Shown here: piece after piece, positions 9,230 to 16,681 of the stretch
How positions within the stretch are numbered: position 1 is the first letter of the stretch
Layout: the number at the start of each line of letters is the position of its first letter
NCBI RefSeq assembly: GCF_008801935.1
Contig: NZ_VZOT01000007.1
Coordinates: forward strand, 58,597-122,596
Reading direction: 5' to 3'
Length of the DNA stretch: 64,000 bases
Source of the DNA: Comamonas kerstersii
GTDB lineage: Bacteria > Pseudomonadota > Gammaproteobacteria > Burkholderiales > Burkholderiaceae_C
Program-made: the position numbers and the translations under genes
Notes under the pieces: model-generated
Seen by the model: only the letters and a program-made list of their open reading frames with translations
What the model was told of the DNA's origin: nothing
Databases searched by the model: none

Positions 9230-10379
9230 AGATGTCAGACAGTTTCTTGTCCGTCGCTTTCAGAGCAAACACCGCGAGTGGTTGATCGGTGATGCTGGCG
9301 AGAGCCAATGGCCACTGGAAGTTCCGCTCGGCATACCGACGGAACAGGCTGCTCTGCGGCAAGTCGACGGCGTCCGCGCTTGGGTAAGCGCATGGCAACA
9401 CTGGCAAGGAATCGGCACCCTTTCCTGGTGTGAGCGCCGGTGGAAAGCGCTTGGCGTCCAGCGACTGCCAGAAAAACTAGCGTTACGCGGTCCTGAAGAT
9501 GTTGCCAGGTGGATTGGTGAATCCAGACGGTGGGAGCGAGCCCAGTCTCGTTACCAAACGCTCACTGCTCGCTGGCCGGTTCTGGCGCAGCAGTTGCCGA
9601 GGTACTTTGACATCCTCGCTGACTACAGCGATACCGATTTTCGCCGGCTGGCAGAGATGCTGGATTGGATCAATCTCAATCCGAAATCCAATCTCTACCC
9701 ACGACAAATTCCGGTTGCCGGTGCCGACAGCAAATGGTTGGAATCGCGCAAGGGGCTTATCTCTGATCTGGTTGCAACGATTCAGAATGACCCAACAGGG
9801 GATCGCGACTTCTTTAGGCGCTGCGGTTTGAGGCCGCAGCCGCCGTTAATGCGCATGCGCGTTCTGGACCCAGAGCTGAGAGCCCGTTTGGGCGGCCTTG
9901 GCGATATCTCTGCACCTTGTGAGGATGTGGCAAGCATTGGCATACAGCCAACGAATGTCTTCATTGTTGAGAACCTTCAAACCGGACTTTCCTTTGATGA
10001 GCTGGCAGGGGCTGTTGTGATCATGCGACTGGGTTACGCGGTTGACGTTTTGGGGCAGCTTCCATGGCTACAACAGGCGCAATGTATCTATTGGGGTGAC
10101 ATTGATACGCATGGCTTTGCCATTCTTAATCGAGCCAGAACATACATCCCTAGCCTGAAGACTGTGCTTATGGATGAGTCAACGCTGATGAATCATCGAG
10201 ATTTATGGGTGGAAGAGAAGGACCAGCATCTTTCCATCGAACTCCCATTACTCACCAGCACAGAACAAAAGCTCTATCAGTTGCTGAAGAGCAATACCTG
10301 TGGGCAACAAGTCCGCCTCGAACAGGAGCGGGTGCGCTGGGATGCGGCGTGGACAGCCATACAGGCAAGTATTCGATGA
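9216..10379 (+). CDS. jetD: JetD, Toprim nuclease of Wadjet
   Basis: A 387-residue protein with an N-terminal DUF3322 arm and a C-terminal DUF2220 Toprim domain related to topoisomerase VI-A/Spo11. The metal-binding residues are visible: Glu252 in FIVENLQTG, and Asp295 and Asp297 in IYWGDIDTHGFAIL. This subunit makes the double-strand break in extruded circular DNA. Translation begins at TTG 9216, with GGAGG about seven bases upstream inside jetC. It is the last gene of the core operon and is 22 bases before the next gene. Confidence 0.92.
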   Translation: MKLPEDVRQFLVRRFQSKHREWLIGDAGESQWPLEVPLGIPTEQAALRQVDGVRAWVSAWQHWQGIGTLSWCERRWKALGVQRLPEKLALRGPEDVARWIGESRRWERAQSRYQTLTARWPVLAQQLPRYFDILADYSDTDFRRLAEMLDWINLNPKSNLYPRQIPVAGADSKWLESRKGLISDLVATIQNDPTGDRDFFRRCGLRPQPPLMRMRVLDPELRARLGGLGDISAPCEDVASIGIQPTNVFIVENLQTGLSFDELAGAVVIMRLGYAVDVLGQLPWLQQAQCIYWGDIDTHGFAILNRARTYIPSLKTVLMDESTLMNHRDLWVEEKDQHLSIELPLLTSTEQKLYQLLKSNTCGQQVRLEQERVRWDAAWTAIQASIR

Positions 10380-10401
10380 CTCAGGATCAGGGAGGGCCTT
10401 G

Positions 10402-10911
10402 ATGAGCGGAAATCGATGGGACCAGCCGGGTGTGCCCCACAAAGGGTGGCAATGCGTGGATGTGGTCGACCTGCGGGCTGACGGCGAGTCGGCGGACGAC
10501 ACCGATTACGCGACATGCCAGATGTGTGGCAACGAGAAGATCCGCTACGTCCACGTCATGGAGCACCCGGATCTGGACGAGAACTTCGACGTCGGGTGCG
10601 TCTGCGCTGAAAAGATGAGTGGCGACTACGAGGGGCCGAGGCGGCGCGAAGCTAAGTTGCGGAACCGGGCAGCCCGCCGGACCCGCTGGCTGCAGCGCAA
10701 GTGGCGGGTGTCCGCCAAGGGGAACAGCTTCTTGAACATTGATGGCCACAACCTCGGCGTTCACATGAACAAGTTCAAACGGTGGGGCTACCGGATCGGT
10801 AGCCGGTTCAGTGCCAAGACCTACGCAACCAAGGACGAAGCCAAGCTGGCGCTGTTCGATGACTTCTGGGCCGCGACCCAGGACGACGATCGGCTGTGGG
10901 CTTCGGACTGA
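10402..10911 (+). CDS. Cys-rich conserved hypothetical protein downstream of jetD
   Basis: A 169-residue protein of unknown function. Cysteines at about 18, 39, 42, 66 and 68 (TCQMCGNE and VGCVCAEKM) suggest a zinc-binding knuckle in the first half. The second half is basic (RRREAKLRNRAARRTRWLQR), ending with a small domain rich in aromatic residues. ATG 10402 has GGGAGGG upstream and starts 22 bases after jetD, so it is probably cotranscribed with the Wadjet genes. It could bind nucleic acid. No named family is claimed. Confidence 0.65.
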   Translation: MSGNRWDQPGVPHKGWQCVDVVDLRADGESADDTDYATCQMCGNEKIRYVHVMEHPDLDENFDVGCVCAEKMSGDYEGPRRREAKLRNRAARRTRWLQRKWRVSAKGNSFLNIDGHNLGVHMNKFKRWGYRIGSRFSAKTYATKDEAKLALFDDFWAATQDDDRLWASD

Positions 10912-10957
10912 TTCCAGCAGGCTGGCGGACCAGTCGTAGACCAGGACACATCAAACA

Positions 10958-11719
10958 ATGAAAACAGACTTGATCGAAAAGTACGCGCCGATTCTTTGTG
11001 GGCCGACGCCTCCGGTGGTGCGCGATCCGCGCCTATTGATGGATGCAAGCGGCGACGTGAAGATCTATTACGCGCCATTCGAGTACATCAACCCCAGTGC
11101 GCGGATCGTTCTGGTCGGGATCACACCGGGCCCGACCCAGATGGTCAATGCCAACAACGAGGCGCGGCGCGCGCTTCAGGCCGGCAAGTCCAGCACGGAA
11201 GCGATCCAGGCCGCCAAGAGCGGCGGCGCGTTCAGTGGCGAGCCGTTGCGGAGCAACCTCATCAACCAGCTCAACCATTGGGGCTTTCACAAGTGGCTCG
11301 GCCTGGGCAATTCGGCCGACCTGTTCTCCACGTCGCGCCACTTGGTGCAGACCACCTCCCTCCTGCGCTATCCGGTGTTCGTCAAGGACGACGATTACCG
11401 TGGCTCACCAGACATGACCAAGCACCCCTTGCTGAGGAAGTACCTACTGGAGAACTTCGCTGCGGAGGTCGAGGAGCTGAAGGATGCCGTGTTCGTCGGA
11501 CTCGGGCCCCAGGTCCAGAAGGTGTTGGAGCGTCTGATCCAGGAACGGGTCCTGAAACCCGGCCGGGTGATTGGCGGCATGCTGCACCCATCCGGCAACT
11601 GCACCTACCGGATCAATTACCTCATCGGCGACAGAAGTGCGCCGGTCCCGCACGCCACCAACCCTGTGCCTTACGACCAAGGCCGGCGAGCGTTTCGGGA
11701 GCGGTTCGTCACCGCCTGA
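10958..11719 (+). CDS. Uracil-DNA glycosylase-like superfamily protein
   Basis: A 253-residue protein with the two loops expected of the UDG fold: an N-terminal RIVLVGITPGPTQ, matching the water-activating GxxPG motif, and a C-terminal GMLHPSGNCTYRIN with the HPSG element near residues 207-215. Between them is an alpha/beta body. It lies 46 bases after the Cys-rich gene, with no clear terminator between. The substrate is unknown. Base-excision or defence-related nucleic-acid handling is an inference from the fold and position. The start ATG has a weak ribosome site. Confidence 0.55.
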   Translation: MKTDLIEKYAPILCGPTPPVVRDPRLLMDASGDVKIYYAPFEYINPSARIVLVGITPGPTQMVNANNEARRALQAGKSSTEAIQAAKSGGAFSGEPLRSNLINQLNHWGFHKWLGLGNSADLFSTSRHLVQTTSLLRYPVFVKDDDYRGSPDMTKHPLLRKYLLENFAAEVEELKDAVFVGLGPQVQKVLERLIQERVLKPGRVIGGMLHPSGNCTYRINYLIGDRSAPVPHATNPVPYDQGRRAFRERFVTA

Positions 11720-11739
11720 TCGAAAGTCGGGTGAGTGGA

Positions 11740-11779
11740 TGCGGACGCGGGTTCAATTCCGCAAACGGAATCGAACTGG
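11740..11779 (+). repeat. att-like site A (tmRNA/tRNA 3'-end-like)
   Basis: The sequence begins TGCGGACGCGGGTTCAATTC, the form of a tmRNA 3' T-arm, and continues into an inverted copy ending in CGGAATCGAACTGG, giving an imperfect dyad. It is the first of five related copies (A-E). It marks the left edge of the toxin-module array, 20 bases after the glycosylase-like gene. No acceptor stem or CCA follows, so this is not a functional RNA gene. Confidence 0.5.
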
Positions 11780-11899
11780 CGGCTGGTTTCAGGCACATCG
11801 CTGATGCCAACCGCAGGTGGGAACTGGTAGGATTGCCAGCAACAAGGGCTGGATTCCGCACCTTTCCGCAGGAGCTCGCAGCGGTTCTAAGGCGCTGAG

Positions 11900-12165
11900 T
11901 TACATAGGTTTGGCGCAGGGTTCCACCCCACCCAGACCCCGCAGGAGTTCGAATCTTTCCGCACGAACCCGCAGAAACCCTCACCAGCCCGCACGGCCTG
12001 ATGCTAGGACGTTGATTTTCAACAAATCGCTCGATCGATCCGCGCTTGCGGACTGCGGACTTCCAATGGGCCAGAAATCTGGCTCGTCCAGACGGCTCTC
12101 GGGACTGACACGTTGCAAACAGTCGGTACTTCTCGATAACTACCCGACGAATTGGAACATCTCAG
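11900..12165. repeat. Module-boundary repeat, copy 1
   Basis: A non-coding stretch that matches 15890-16160 through most of its length. Shared landmarks in order are CCCACCCAGACCCCGCAGGA, GTTCGAATCTTTCCGCA, GCCCGCACGGCC, TTGATTTTCAACAAA, GTCGGTACT and a final TTGGAACAT. Short CCGCA-containing units recur at roughly 10-20 bp and may be integrase arm sites (inference). Confidence 0.6.
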
Positions 12166-12339
12166 CTCGCCCTAATGTTGCCCCTGCTTGCTGACGCAGC
12201 TTGGAAGTTCTGGCTGCAATATCGCCCCCCCAATCGCTGTGGAAGGTAGCTCCCTGGGTAAGTGCAATTGGAGGAGACGCTGCGTAGGGCCGTGTGACCC
12301 CATCCTGCAGCATGACCTGATTGGGTCAAGGTCGAGTTG
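12166..12339. other. Unassigned intergenic DNA
   Basis: Between boundary repeat copy 1 and the stop of the monooxygenase gene. At the equivalent place copies B and C carry an AlpA-like gene; here no such gene is found. An imperfect dyad GACCTGATTGGGTCAAGGTC lies at 12314-12333. Nothing else is recognised. Confidence 0.4.
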
Positions 12340-12642
12340 TCATGCAGGCAGTTTGGCTGCAAGCAGTTCGACCTTCTCGATATTGGGCGGAGAACTGAGC
12401 AAGGTCGCTGCGTTGGCCATCAAGGCCGCGGCGATCTGGCCGTTCAGATGTGCCTGGCGACCTGCCTCATCGGCAAAGGCATCGAACACACCAAACGTCG
12501 AAGGGCCAAACTTCAATGCGAACCAGGCAGTGGTGCCGGACTCGGCGTTGGCGAGCGGCAGTGCGCTGGCCAGGAAGTCGGCAAGCGCAGCCTCCTGGCC
12601 GGGTTTAGCTTCGAGGCGAACAAACAGGGCGAGCTTGGTCAT
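12340..12642 (-). CDS. Antibiotic-biosynthesis-monooxygenase (ABM)-fold protein
   Basis: A 100-residue protein beginning MTKLALFVRLEAKPGQEAAL, with a ferredoxin-like ABM pattern (GTTAWFALKFGPSTFGVFDA, then LMANAATLL). Small dimeric ABM proteins include quinol monooxygenases of the YgiN type. The exact substrate cannot be read from the sequence. AAGGA lies upstream of ATG 12642. It is divergent from the GlxA-type regulator, a common regulator-target arrangement, so it is probably controlled by that gene. The frame is intact. Confidence 0.75.
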   Translation of the reverse strand: MTKLALFVRLEAKPGQEAALADFLASALPLANAESGTTAWFALKFGPSTFGVFDAFADEAGRQAHLNGQIAAALMANAATLLSSPPNIEKVELLAAKLPA

Positions 12643-12726
12643 GCTGTATTCCTTTGGGTAAATGGAAAAGTGGGTGAAGGGATCGAAGAGACTGCAGTCT
12701 AAGTCTTCATGACAGACATCTCTATA

Positions 12727-12759
12727 GGCAATAATGACAACATTGATATCATTGTTGCC
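12727..12759. promoter_or_regulatory. Operator-like palindrome between ABM gene and GlxA-type regulator
   Basis: GGCAATAATGA (12727-12737) and TCATTGTTGCC (12749-12759) are inverted arms with one mismatch around an 11-bp centre. The palindrome abuts the ATG at 12760. It is a good candidate for autoregulatory binding by the divergent AraC/GlxA-type protein. Confidence 0.5.
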
Positions 12760-13722
12760 ATGAAACTCCACCTCCTTGTTTGTGATGGCGTGTTTGATCT
12801 GGGGCTTGCGGCGCTCACTGACACAGTGGGCTTAGCCAATGCGATGGCGGGCTCGCTGCCACAGGCTCCCGCGCACATAGAGCTCACGCTGGTGGGCGTG
12901 CGGCGTCGCATCCGAACTGCGCAAGGCTTGACGGTCCCCGTGGTCCCTGCGCGTGGTGTGCCGGAACCAGACGTCGTGCTCGTGCCAGCGTTTGGCGACA
13001 AGATGCCTGACACGCTCTCGGCTCGTCTCACACGCCCCGATGTGTCCGATGCGGTCGCGGCGCTACAGCAGTGGTCCACCGCTGGCGCGCACCTAGGTGC
13101 CGCTTGCTCCGGTAGCTTCTTGCTTGCAGAGAGCGGCCTGCTTGATGGGCATCGTGCGACGACGTCATGGTGGCTGGGGCCGATGTTTCGGCAGCGCTAT
13201 CCGAACGTCACGCTGGACGAGTCACGCATGATCGTGAACTCGACACGCTTCACCACCGCGGGTGCCGCTTTGGCCCACGTCGACCTGGCCTTGCGCATCA
13301 TCCGGGAGCGCAGTCCGGCGCTGGCGGCCCTGGTGGCACGCTATCTGCTGGTCGAGACACGCAGTTCGCAAGCCGAGTTCGTGATTCCCGACCACCTTGC
13401 GCATGCAGACCCGATGGTAGAGCGCTTCGAGTGCTGGGCCAGAAGTCAGCTCGCGCAGGGGTTCTCGCTGGCCGAGGCGGCCAGCGCCGTGGGCACGAGC
13501 GAGCGCACCTTGGCGCGGCGGCTGCAAAGCGTTTTGGGAAAGACACCGCTGTCGTATTTCCAGGACCTGCGCGTGGAGCATGCCGTCCATCTCTTGCGCA
13601 CCGGGAACGCCAGCGTCGACCAGGTCGCCGCACAGGTCGGGTACTCGGATGGGGTGACCCTGCGGGCCCTGTTGCGCCGCAAGCTGGGCCGAGGTGTTAG
13701 GGAGTTACGACGCGGTGGATGA
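12760..13722 (+). CDS. GlxA-type AraC-family regulator (DJ-1/PfpI plus HTH)
   Basis: About 320 residues. The N-terminal two-thirds is a DJ-1/PfpI-like amidase-fold sensor (DVVLVPAFGDKMP, then HLGAACSGSFLLAESGLLDG, with Cys in the nucleophile-elbow position). The C-terminus has two AraC helix-turn-helices (SLAEAASAVGTSERTLARRL, then SVDQVAAQVGYSDGVTLRAL). Family members usually begin MK(I/L)..LV.DG, so ATG 12760 is chosen. An in-frame ATG at 12709 is possible, but would put the palindrome inside the gene. It probably regulates the divergent ABM gene. Confidence 0.82.
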   Translation: MKLHLLVCDGVFDLGLAALTDTVGLANAMAGSLPQAPAHIELTLVGVRRRIRTAQGLTVPVVPARGVPEPDVVLVPAFGDKMPDTLSARLTRPDVSDAVAALQQWSTAGAHLGAACSGSFLLAESGLLDGHRATTSWWLGPMFRQRYPNVTLDESRMIVNSTRFTTAGAALAHVDLALRIIRERSPALAALVARYLLVETRSSQAEFVIPDHLAHADPMVERFECWARSQLAQGFSLAEAASAVGTSERTLARRLQSVLGKTPLSYFQDLRVEHAVHLLRTGNASVDQVAAQVGYSDGVTLRALLRRKLGRGVRELRRGG

Positions 13723-13767
13723 CCAAAGGCGTTTGGTGCATGTACGGCTGGAGACCGCCGGGAAACT

Positions 13768-13974
13768 GACGCAGGCCAAACGGCGCATTTGGACCTGACA
13801 AAACTACTGCCCGCCACGGCGCGCAAGCTCCAGTTTGACCCCGGACAAAGTTTTGCTGGCAATGTCGTGGTTGAGCAAATCAATACCTTGATTGAGCAAC
13901 GCTGTGCACTGACGATTCGGTGGCTCACCGACCCCGCCGCCGACAATGATGCAGCTGCCGAGCCCACCGTTTGA
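13768..13974 (+). pseudogene. hipA 3'-end fragment
   Basis: This repeats the last roughly 65 codons of the hipA gene at 16932-18227: QAKRRI, then KLLPATARKLQ, VEQINTLIEQRCALTIR and the same acidic end AAAEP. One base is missing after CGCATT compared with the full gene, and nothing of the kinase core is present. It ends, as the full gene does, directly before an att-like site. It marks a second, mostly deleted HipBA module. Confidence 0.8.
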
Positions 13975-13981
13975 ACTACCG

Positions 13982-14020
13982 TGCGGACACGGGTTCGATT
14001 CAGGGTTTGGGAGTTGAACC
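13982..14020 (+). repeat. att-like site B
   Basis: TGCGGACACGGGTTCGATTC followed by GGGTTTGGGAGTTGAACC. It is related to sites A, C and D and follows a hipA 3' end in the same way as site D. It is followed at 14090-14150 by the last part of the boundary repeat (GTTGCAAATCGTCGGTACTT, ending TTGGAACAT). Confidence 0.5.
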
Positions 14021-14146
14021 GACATCCCATCGCAGACGAGTTTGATGCCCGTTTCCGGCGACTGAATCGCCCAGATGGCCGGCGGTGCCGCCGACGTTGC
14101 AAATCGTCGGTACTTGTCGATATCTACCGACGAATTGGAACATTTC

Positions 14147-14359
14147 TCAGCTGACACTGACCTGGGCCACCACGGTCTTGGTCGAGGTCGCCAGGCACGA
14201 CTCTTCGTAGGCCTCAATGTCGGCCTGCCGGTAGAGCACGCGCCCGCAGAGCTTCAGAAACTTGGGGCCGATCCCCGCGCTGCGCCAGCGCTCCAGGGTG
14301 GCCTCACTGATACTCCAGCGGGCAGCGAGTTGTTTTTGATTGAGGTGAGCGACTTCCAT
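14147..14359 (-). CDS. AlpA/excisionase-like HTH protein, copy 1
   Basis: A 70-residue protein: LNQKQLAARWSISEATLERW, then GIGPKFLKLCGRVLYRQADI and EAYEES. This is the MerR-like winged helix of AlpA and phage excisionases, which activate or direct integrase. GGAG precedes ATG 14359. It is very close to the copy at 16164-16379. Both sit immediately inside a boundary repeat, which suggests a role in mobilising the module (inference). The fic gene lies 83 bases upstream on the same strand. Confidence 0.75.
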   Translation of the reverse strand: MEVAHLNQKQLAARWSISEATLERWRSAGIGPKFLKLCGRVLYRQADIEAYEESCLATSTKTVVAQVSVS

Positions 14360-14442
14360 CTTGGTCTCCGTCCGAACGAGTTGGCAGGAGTCCATGAAGG
14401 CGCTGTTCCGGCCGCGAGCCAAGGCAATTCCAGGAAGCGCCG

Positions 14443-15567
14443 CTACTCGGGCAGATCATTCAGCTCGTAGCTGGTGCTACGCCCGCCGGCATCCGATTTG
14501 CGCAGCACGCCCCGCGTCAGCAGATCGTTGATGTCGCGCAGTGCCGTGTCCGGCGAGCATTTGGCGATGGCCGCCCACTTGCTGCTGGTGAGCTTGCCCT
14601 CGAAACCATCGAGCAGCTTGTTCAGCAATTTCACCTGCCGCTCGTTCAACGGGGTCGTCGCCCAGCGCTGCCAGAACCGCGCTTTGGTCAGCACGGCATC
14701 AAGCGTGTGCTGCGCATGGTCGAGGGCGCGATGAAGCGTGTCGAGGAACCACGCAAGCCACTCGGTGACATCCATCGACTGCTTCTGCGTCCTCTCCAGG
14801 ATGTCGTAGTAAGCCTTGCGTTCGCGCTGGATCTGCGCCGACAAACTGTAGAAGCGTTGCGGGCTGCCATCGGCACGCGCCAGCAGCAGATCGCCAATGG
14901 CCCGGGCGATACGGCCATTGCCATCATCGAATGGATGCAGAGTGACGAACCACAGATGACCAAGGCCTGCCTTGAGCAGTGGCGGTTCGTTTGATGTGCC
15001 ATTCAGCCAGTCGAGGAAGCGGCTGGTTTCGGTCTCGAGGCGATCGGCCGGCGGTGCTTCGAAATGCACCCGCTGGCGGCCGATGGGTCCGGACACCACC
15101 TGCATCGGGCCGGTGGCATCGTCGCGCCAGCTGCCGACGTTGATCTTGGAGAGCCCAGAATAGCCGGTAGGAAACAGTGCGGCATGCCAGCCGAACAGAC
15201 GCTCACGCGACACCAGTGCCTGGCAGTTGGCGGTGGCATCAAGCACCATCTCGACCACGCCTTCGACATGCCGATCGACCGGAGCGAGCGCGCCGATGTC
15301 AACGCCCAACCTGCGGGCGATGGACGAGCGCACGGATTCAACATTGAGCTGCTCGCCTTCGATCTCGCTGGTCTTGACCACGTCCTCGGTGAGCGCCGCG
15401 AGACTCGCTTGGTCACGCAAGGCCATGCCGACGTCAGCCAGACGCCCCATCAAGAGCCCTTGGGCACGACTGACCTCAGCCATGGGCTCGGCCAGCGCCG
15501 CCAGGTCGAAGCGCCAGTTTGGCCAGTCACTGGCCTGCCAGATGTATTTGTATTCGCCGCTATTCAT
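14443..15567 (-). CDS. Fic-domain AMP-transferase, class II (toxin-like)
   Basis: A 374-residue protein. An N-terminal DUF4172/Fic_N region holds the inhibitory-helix motif TSEIEG (residues 66-71), matching [S/T]xxxE[G/N] of self-inhibited class II enzymes. The Fic core has the intact active site HPFDDGNGR at 211-219. A C-terminal winged helix (WAAIAKCSPDTALRDINDLL) follows. Such enzymes transfer AMP to hydroxyl groups of target proteins. ATG 15567 is chosen because it starts the conserved MNSGEYKYIWQ; no good Shine-Dalgarno is visible. Palindromes just upstream suggest autoregulation. The target is unknown. Confidence 0.88.
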   Translation of the reverse strand: MNSGEYKYIWQASDWPNWRFDLAALAEPMAEVSRAQGLLMGRLADVGMALRDQASLAALTEDVVKTSEIEGEQLNVESVRSSIARRLGVDIGALAPVDRHVEGVVEMVLDATANCQALVSRERLFGWHAALFPTGYSGLSKINVGSWRDDATGPMQVVSGPIGRQRVHFEAPPADRLETETSRFLDWLNGTSNEPPLLKAGLGHLWFVTLHPFDDGNGRIARAIGDLLLARADGSPQRFYSLSAQIQRERKAYYDILERTQKQSMDVTEWLAWFLDTLHRALDHAQHTLDAVLTKARFWQRWATTPLNERQVKLLNKLLDGFEGKLTSSKWAAIAKCSPDTALRDINDLLTRGVLRKSDAGGRSTSYELNDLPE

Positions 15568-15625
15568 GCGGAGATTATGGACTGCAATCTCCGCACGCGC
15601 AAGCCAATCGCCGCACATTGTGCGG
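15568..15625. promoter_or_regulatory. Palindromes upstream of fic
   Basis: GCGGAGATT (15568-15576) pairs exactly with AATCTCCGC (15586-15594), directly in front of the fic ATG. CCGCACATTGTGCGG (15611-15625) is a second perfect dyad. A weaker one follows near 15630-15645. They are likely operator or mRNA hairpin elements for fic. Confidence 0.5.
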
Positions 15626-15705
15626 TGAATGTGGTCACCATTCGCCGCATGACGGATCGCCTTGCCCCAGGAATGGGTGTAAATGGGTGTGTTATTGGCT
15701 GTGGC

Positions 15706-15746
15706 AACGGACGCGGGTTCAGTTCCCGTTTCGGGAATTGAACAGG
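15706..15746 (+). repeat. att-like site C
   Basis: ACGGACGCGGGTTCAGTTCC, a TTT centre, then GGGAATTGAAC: an almost perfect dyad made of two opposed T-arm-like halves. It lies on the promoter side of fic and begins the HipBA module. The next roughly 110 bp (to 15815) match 18276-18345. Confidence 0.55.
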
Positions 15747-15889
15747 CCACGGAAAGCAGACGAGGTTGAGGCCGTATTCCGACTACCAATCAGTCCGAAA
15801 AACCTGCTTGATCGTCCACTGCCGACGGGCGTACCGGCAGGCTTTTCGCTCCGGTTCGCACTGGTTCGCAGCAACCCGCAGCGCTTCGA

Positions 15890-16160
15890 TTCCGTACTTT
15901 CAATAGTCGTTTGGTGCGGGGTACCATCCCACCCAGACCCCGCAGGAGTTCGAATCTTTCCGCATGAACCCGCAGGAACCCTCACTAGCCCGCACGGCCC
16001 GATGCCAGGCCGTTGATTTTCAACAAACTGCTCGATCGGTCCGTGCTTTCGGACTGCGGACGTTCAATGGGCTGGAAATCTGGCTCGCCCGGCCGACAGC
16101 TAGTGCCGCCACGTTGCAAAACGTCGGTACTCGCTAATATCTTCCGACAAATCGGAACAT
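15890..16160. repeat. Module-boundary repeat, copy 2
   Basis: Matches copy 1 (11900-12165) with scattered differences. It contains a hairpin, TGCGGGGT and ACCCCGCA around 15917-15943. The first section up to GGGGTACCATCCCACC is also found at 18435-18460, where it ends abruptly. No reading frame is supported in 15747-16163. Confidence 0.65.
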
Positions 16161-16163
16161 TGC

Positions 16164-16379
16164 TCAGCCGGCACTGACATGCGCCGTGACCGACTGGCTA
16201 GTTGAAATCTGCAAGCACGACTCCTCGTAGGCTTCGATGTCGACCTGGCGGTAAGCCACCCGACCGCAGAGCTTCAGGAATTTTGGCCCGATCCCGACGC
16301 TGCGCCAGCGCTCCAGGGTGGCCTCGCTGATATTCCAGCGGGCAGCCAGTTGTTTTTGGTTGAGGTGAACGACTTCCAT
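16164..16379 (-). CDS. AlpA/excisionase-like HTH protein, copy 2
   Basis: A 71-residue paralogue of the protein at 14147-14359, with the same LNQKQLAARW, SEATLERWRS, GIGPKFLKLCGRV and DIEAYEES blocks and a different C-terminal tail. AGGAG sits six bases before ATG 16379. It is divergent from hipBA across about 300 bp containing the hip operators. A role as recombination directionality factor for the neighbouring integrase family is inferred. Confidence 0.75.
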   Translation of the reverse strand: MEVVHLNQKQLAARWNISEATLERWRSVGIGPKFLKLCGRVAYRQVDIEAYEESCLQISTSQSVTAHVSAG

Positions 16380-16554
16380 TTTGGTCTCCTTCCGAATGAG
16401 TTGGCAGGAGTCCATGAAGGCGCTGTTCCGCGCGTGAGCCAAGCGATAGTTGGCGCTGATCCGTTCGCCGCAAAGAAGAGGTCGTGGCGCATTTCTGAAA
16501 ACCGCGCCACATTCGGTGTAAATGGGTGTCAATTTGGAATCGAGATCGCTACCG

Positions 16555-16670
16555 TTTCCCGATCGGGAAATAGCAGGCCGAATCACGCCCCAACCACACC
16601 TAACATTCCCGATCGGGAAATATCGCTTGCACTTAGTCCGGTTGTGGCTGATAATTTCCCGAACGGGAAA
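16555..16670. promoter_or_regulatory. Three HipB-type operators with the hipBA promoter
   Basis: Palindromes TTTCCCGATCGGGAAA (16555-16570), TTCCCGATCGGGAA (16606-16619) and TTTCCCGAACGGGAAA (16655-16670) have centres exactly 50 bp apart. A promoter lies between the last two: TTGCAC (16627-16632), a 17-bp spacer and GATAAT (16650-16655), which touches the third operator. HipB binding would cover the -10 region and could loop or wrap the DNA. This strongly indicates autorepression. Confidence 0.85.
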
Positions 16671-16681
16671 CTGAGCAAGCA

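Noticed and set aside
11740..11779. A tRNA or tmRNA gene
   Set aside because: Only a T-arm-like part is present; no acceptor, D or anticodon parts and no tag frame were found near any of the five sites.
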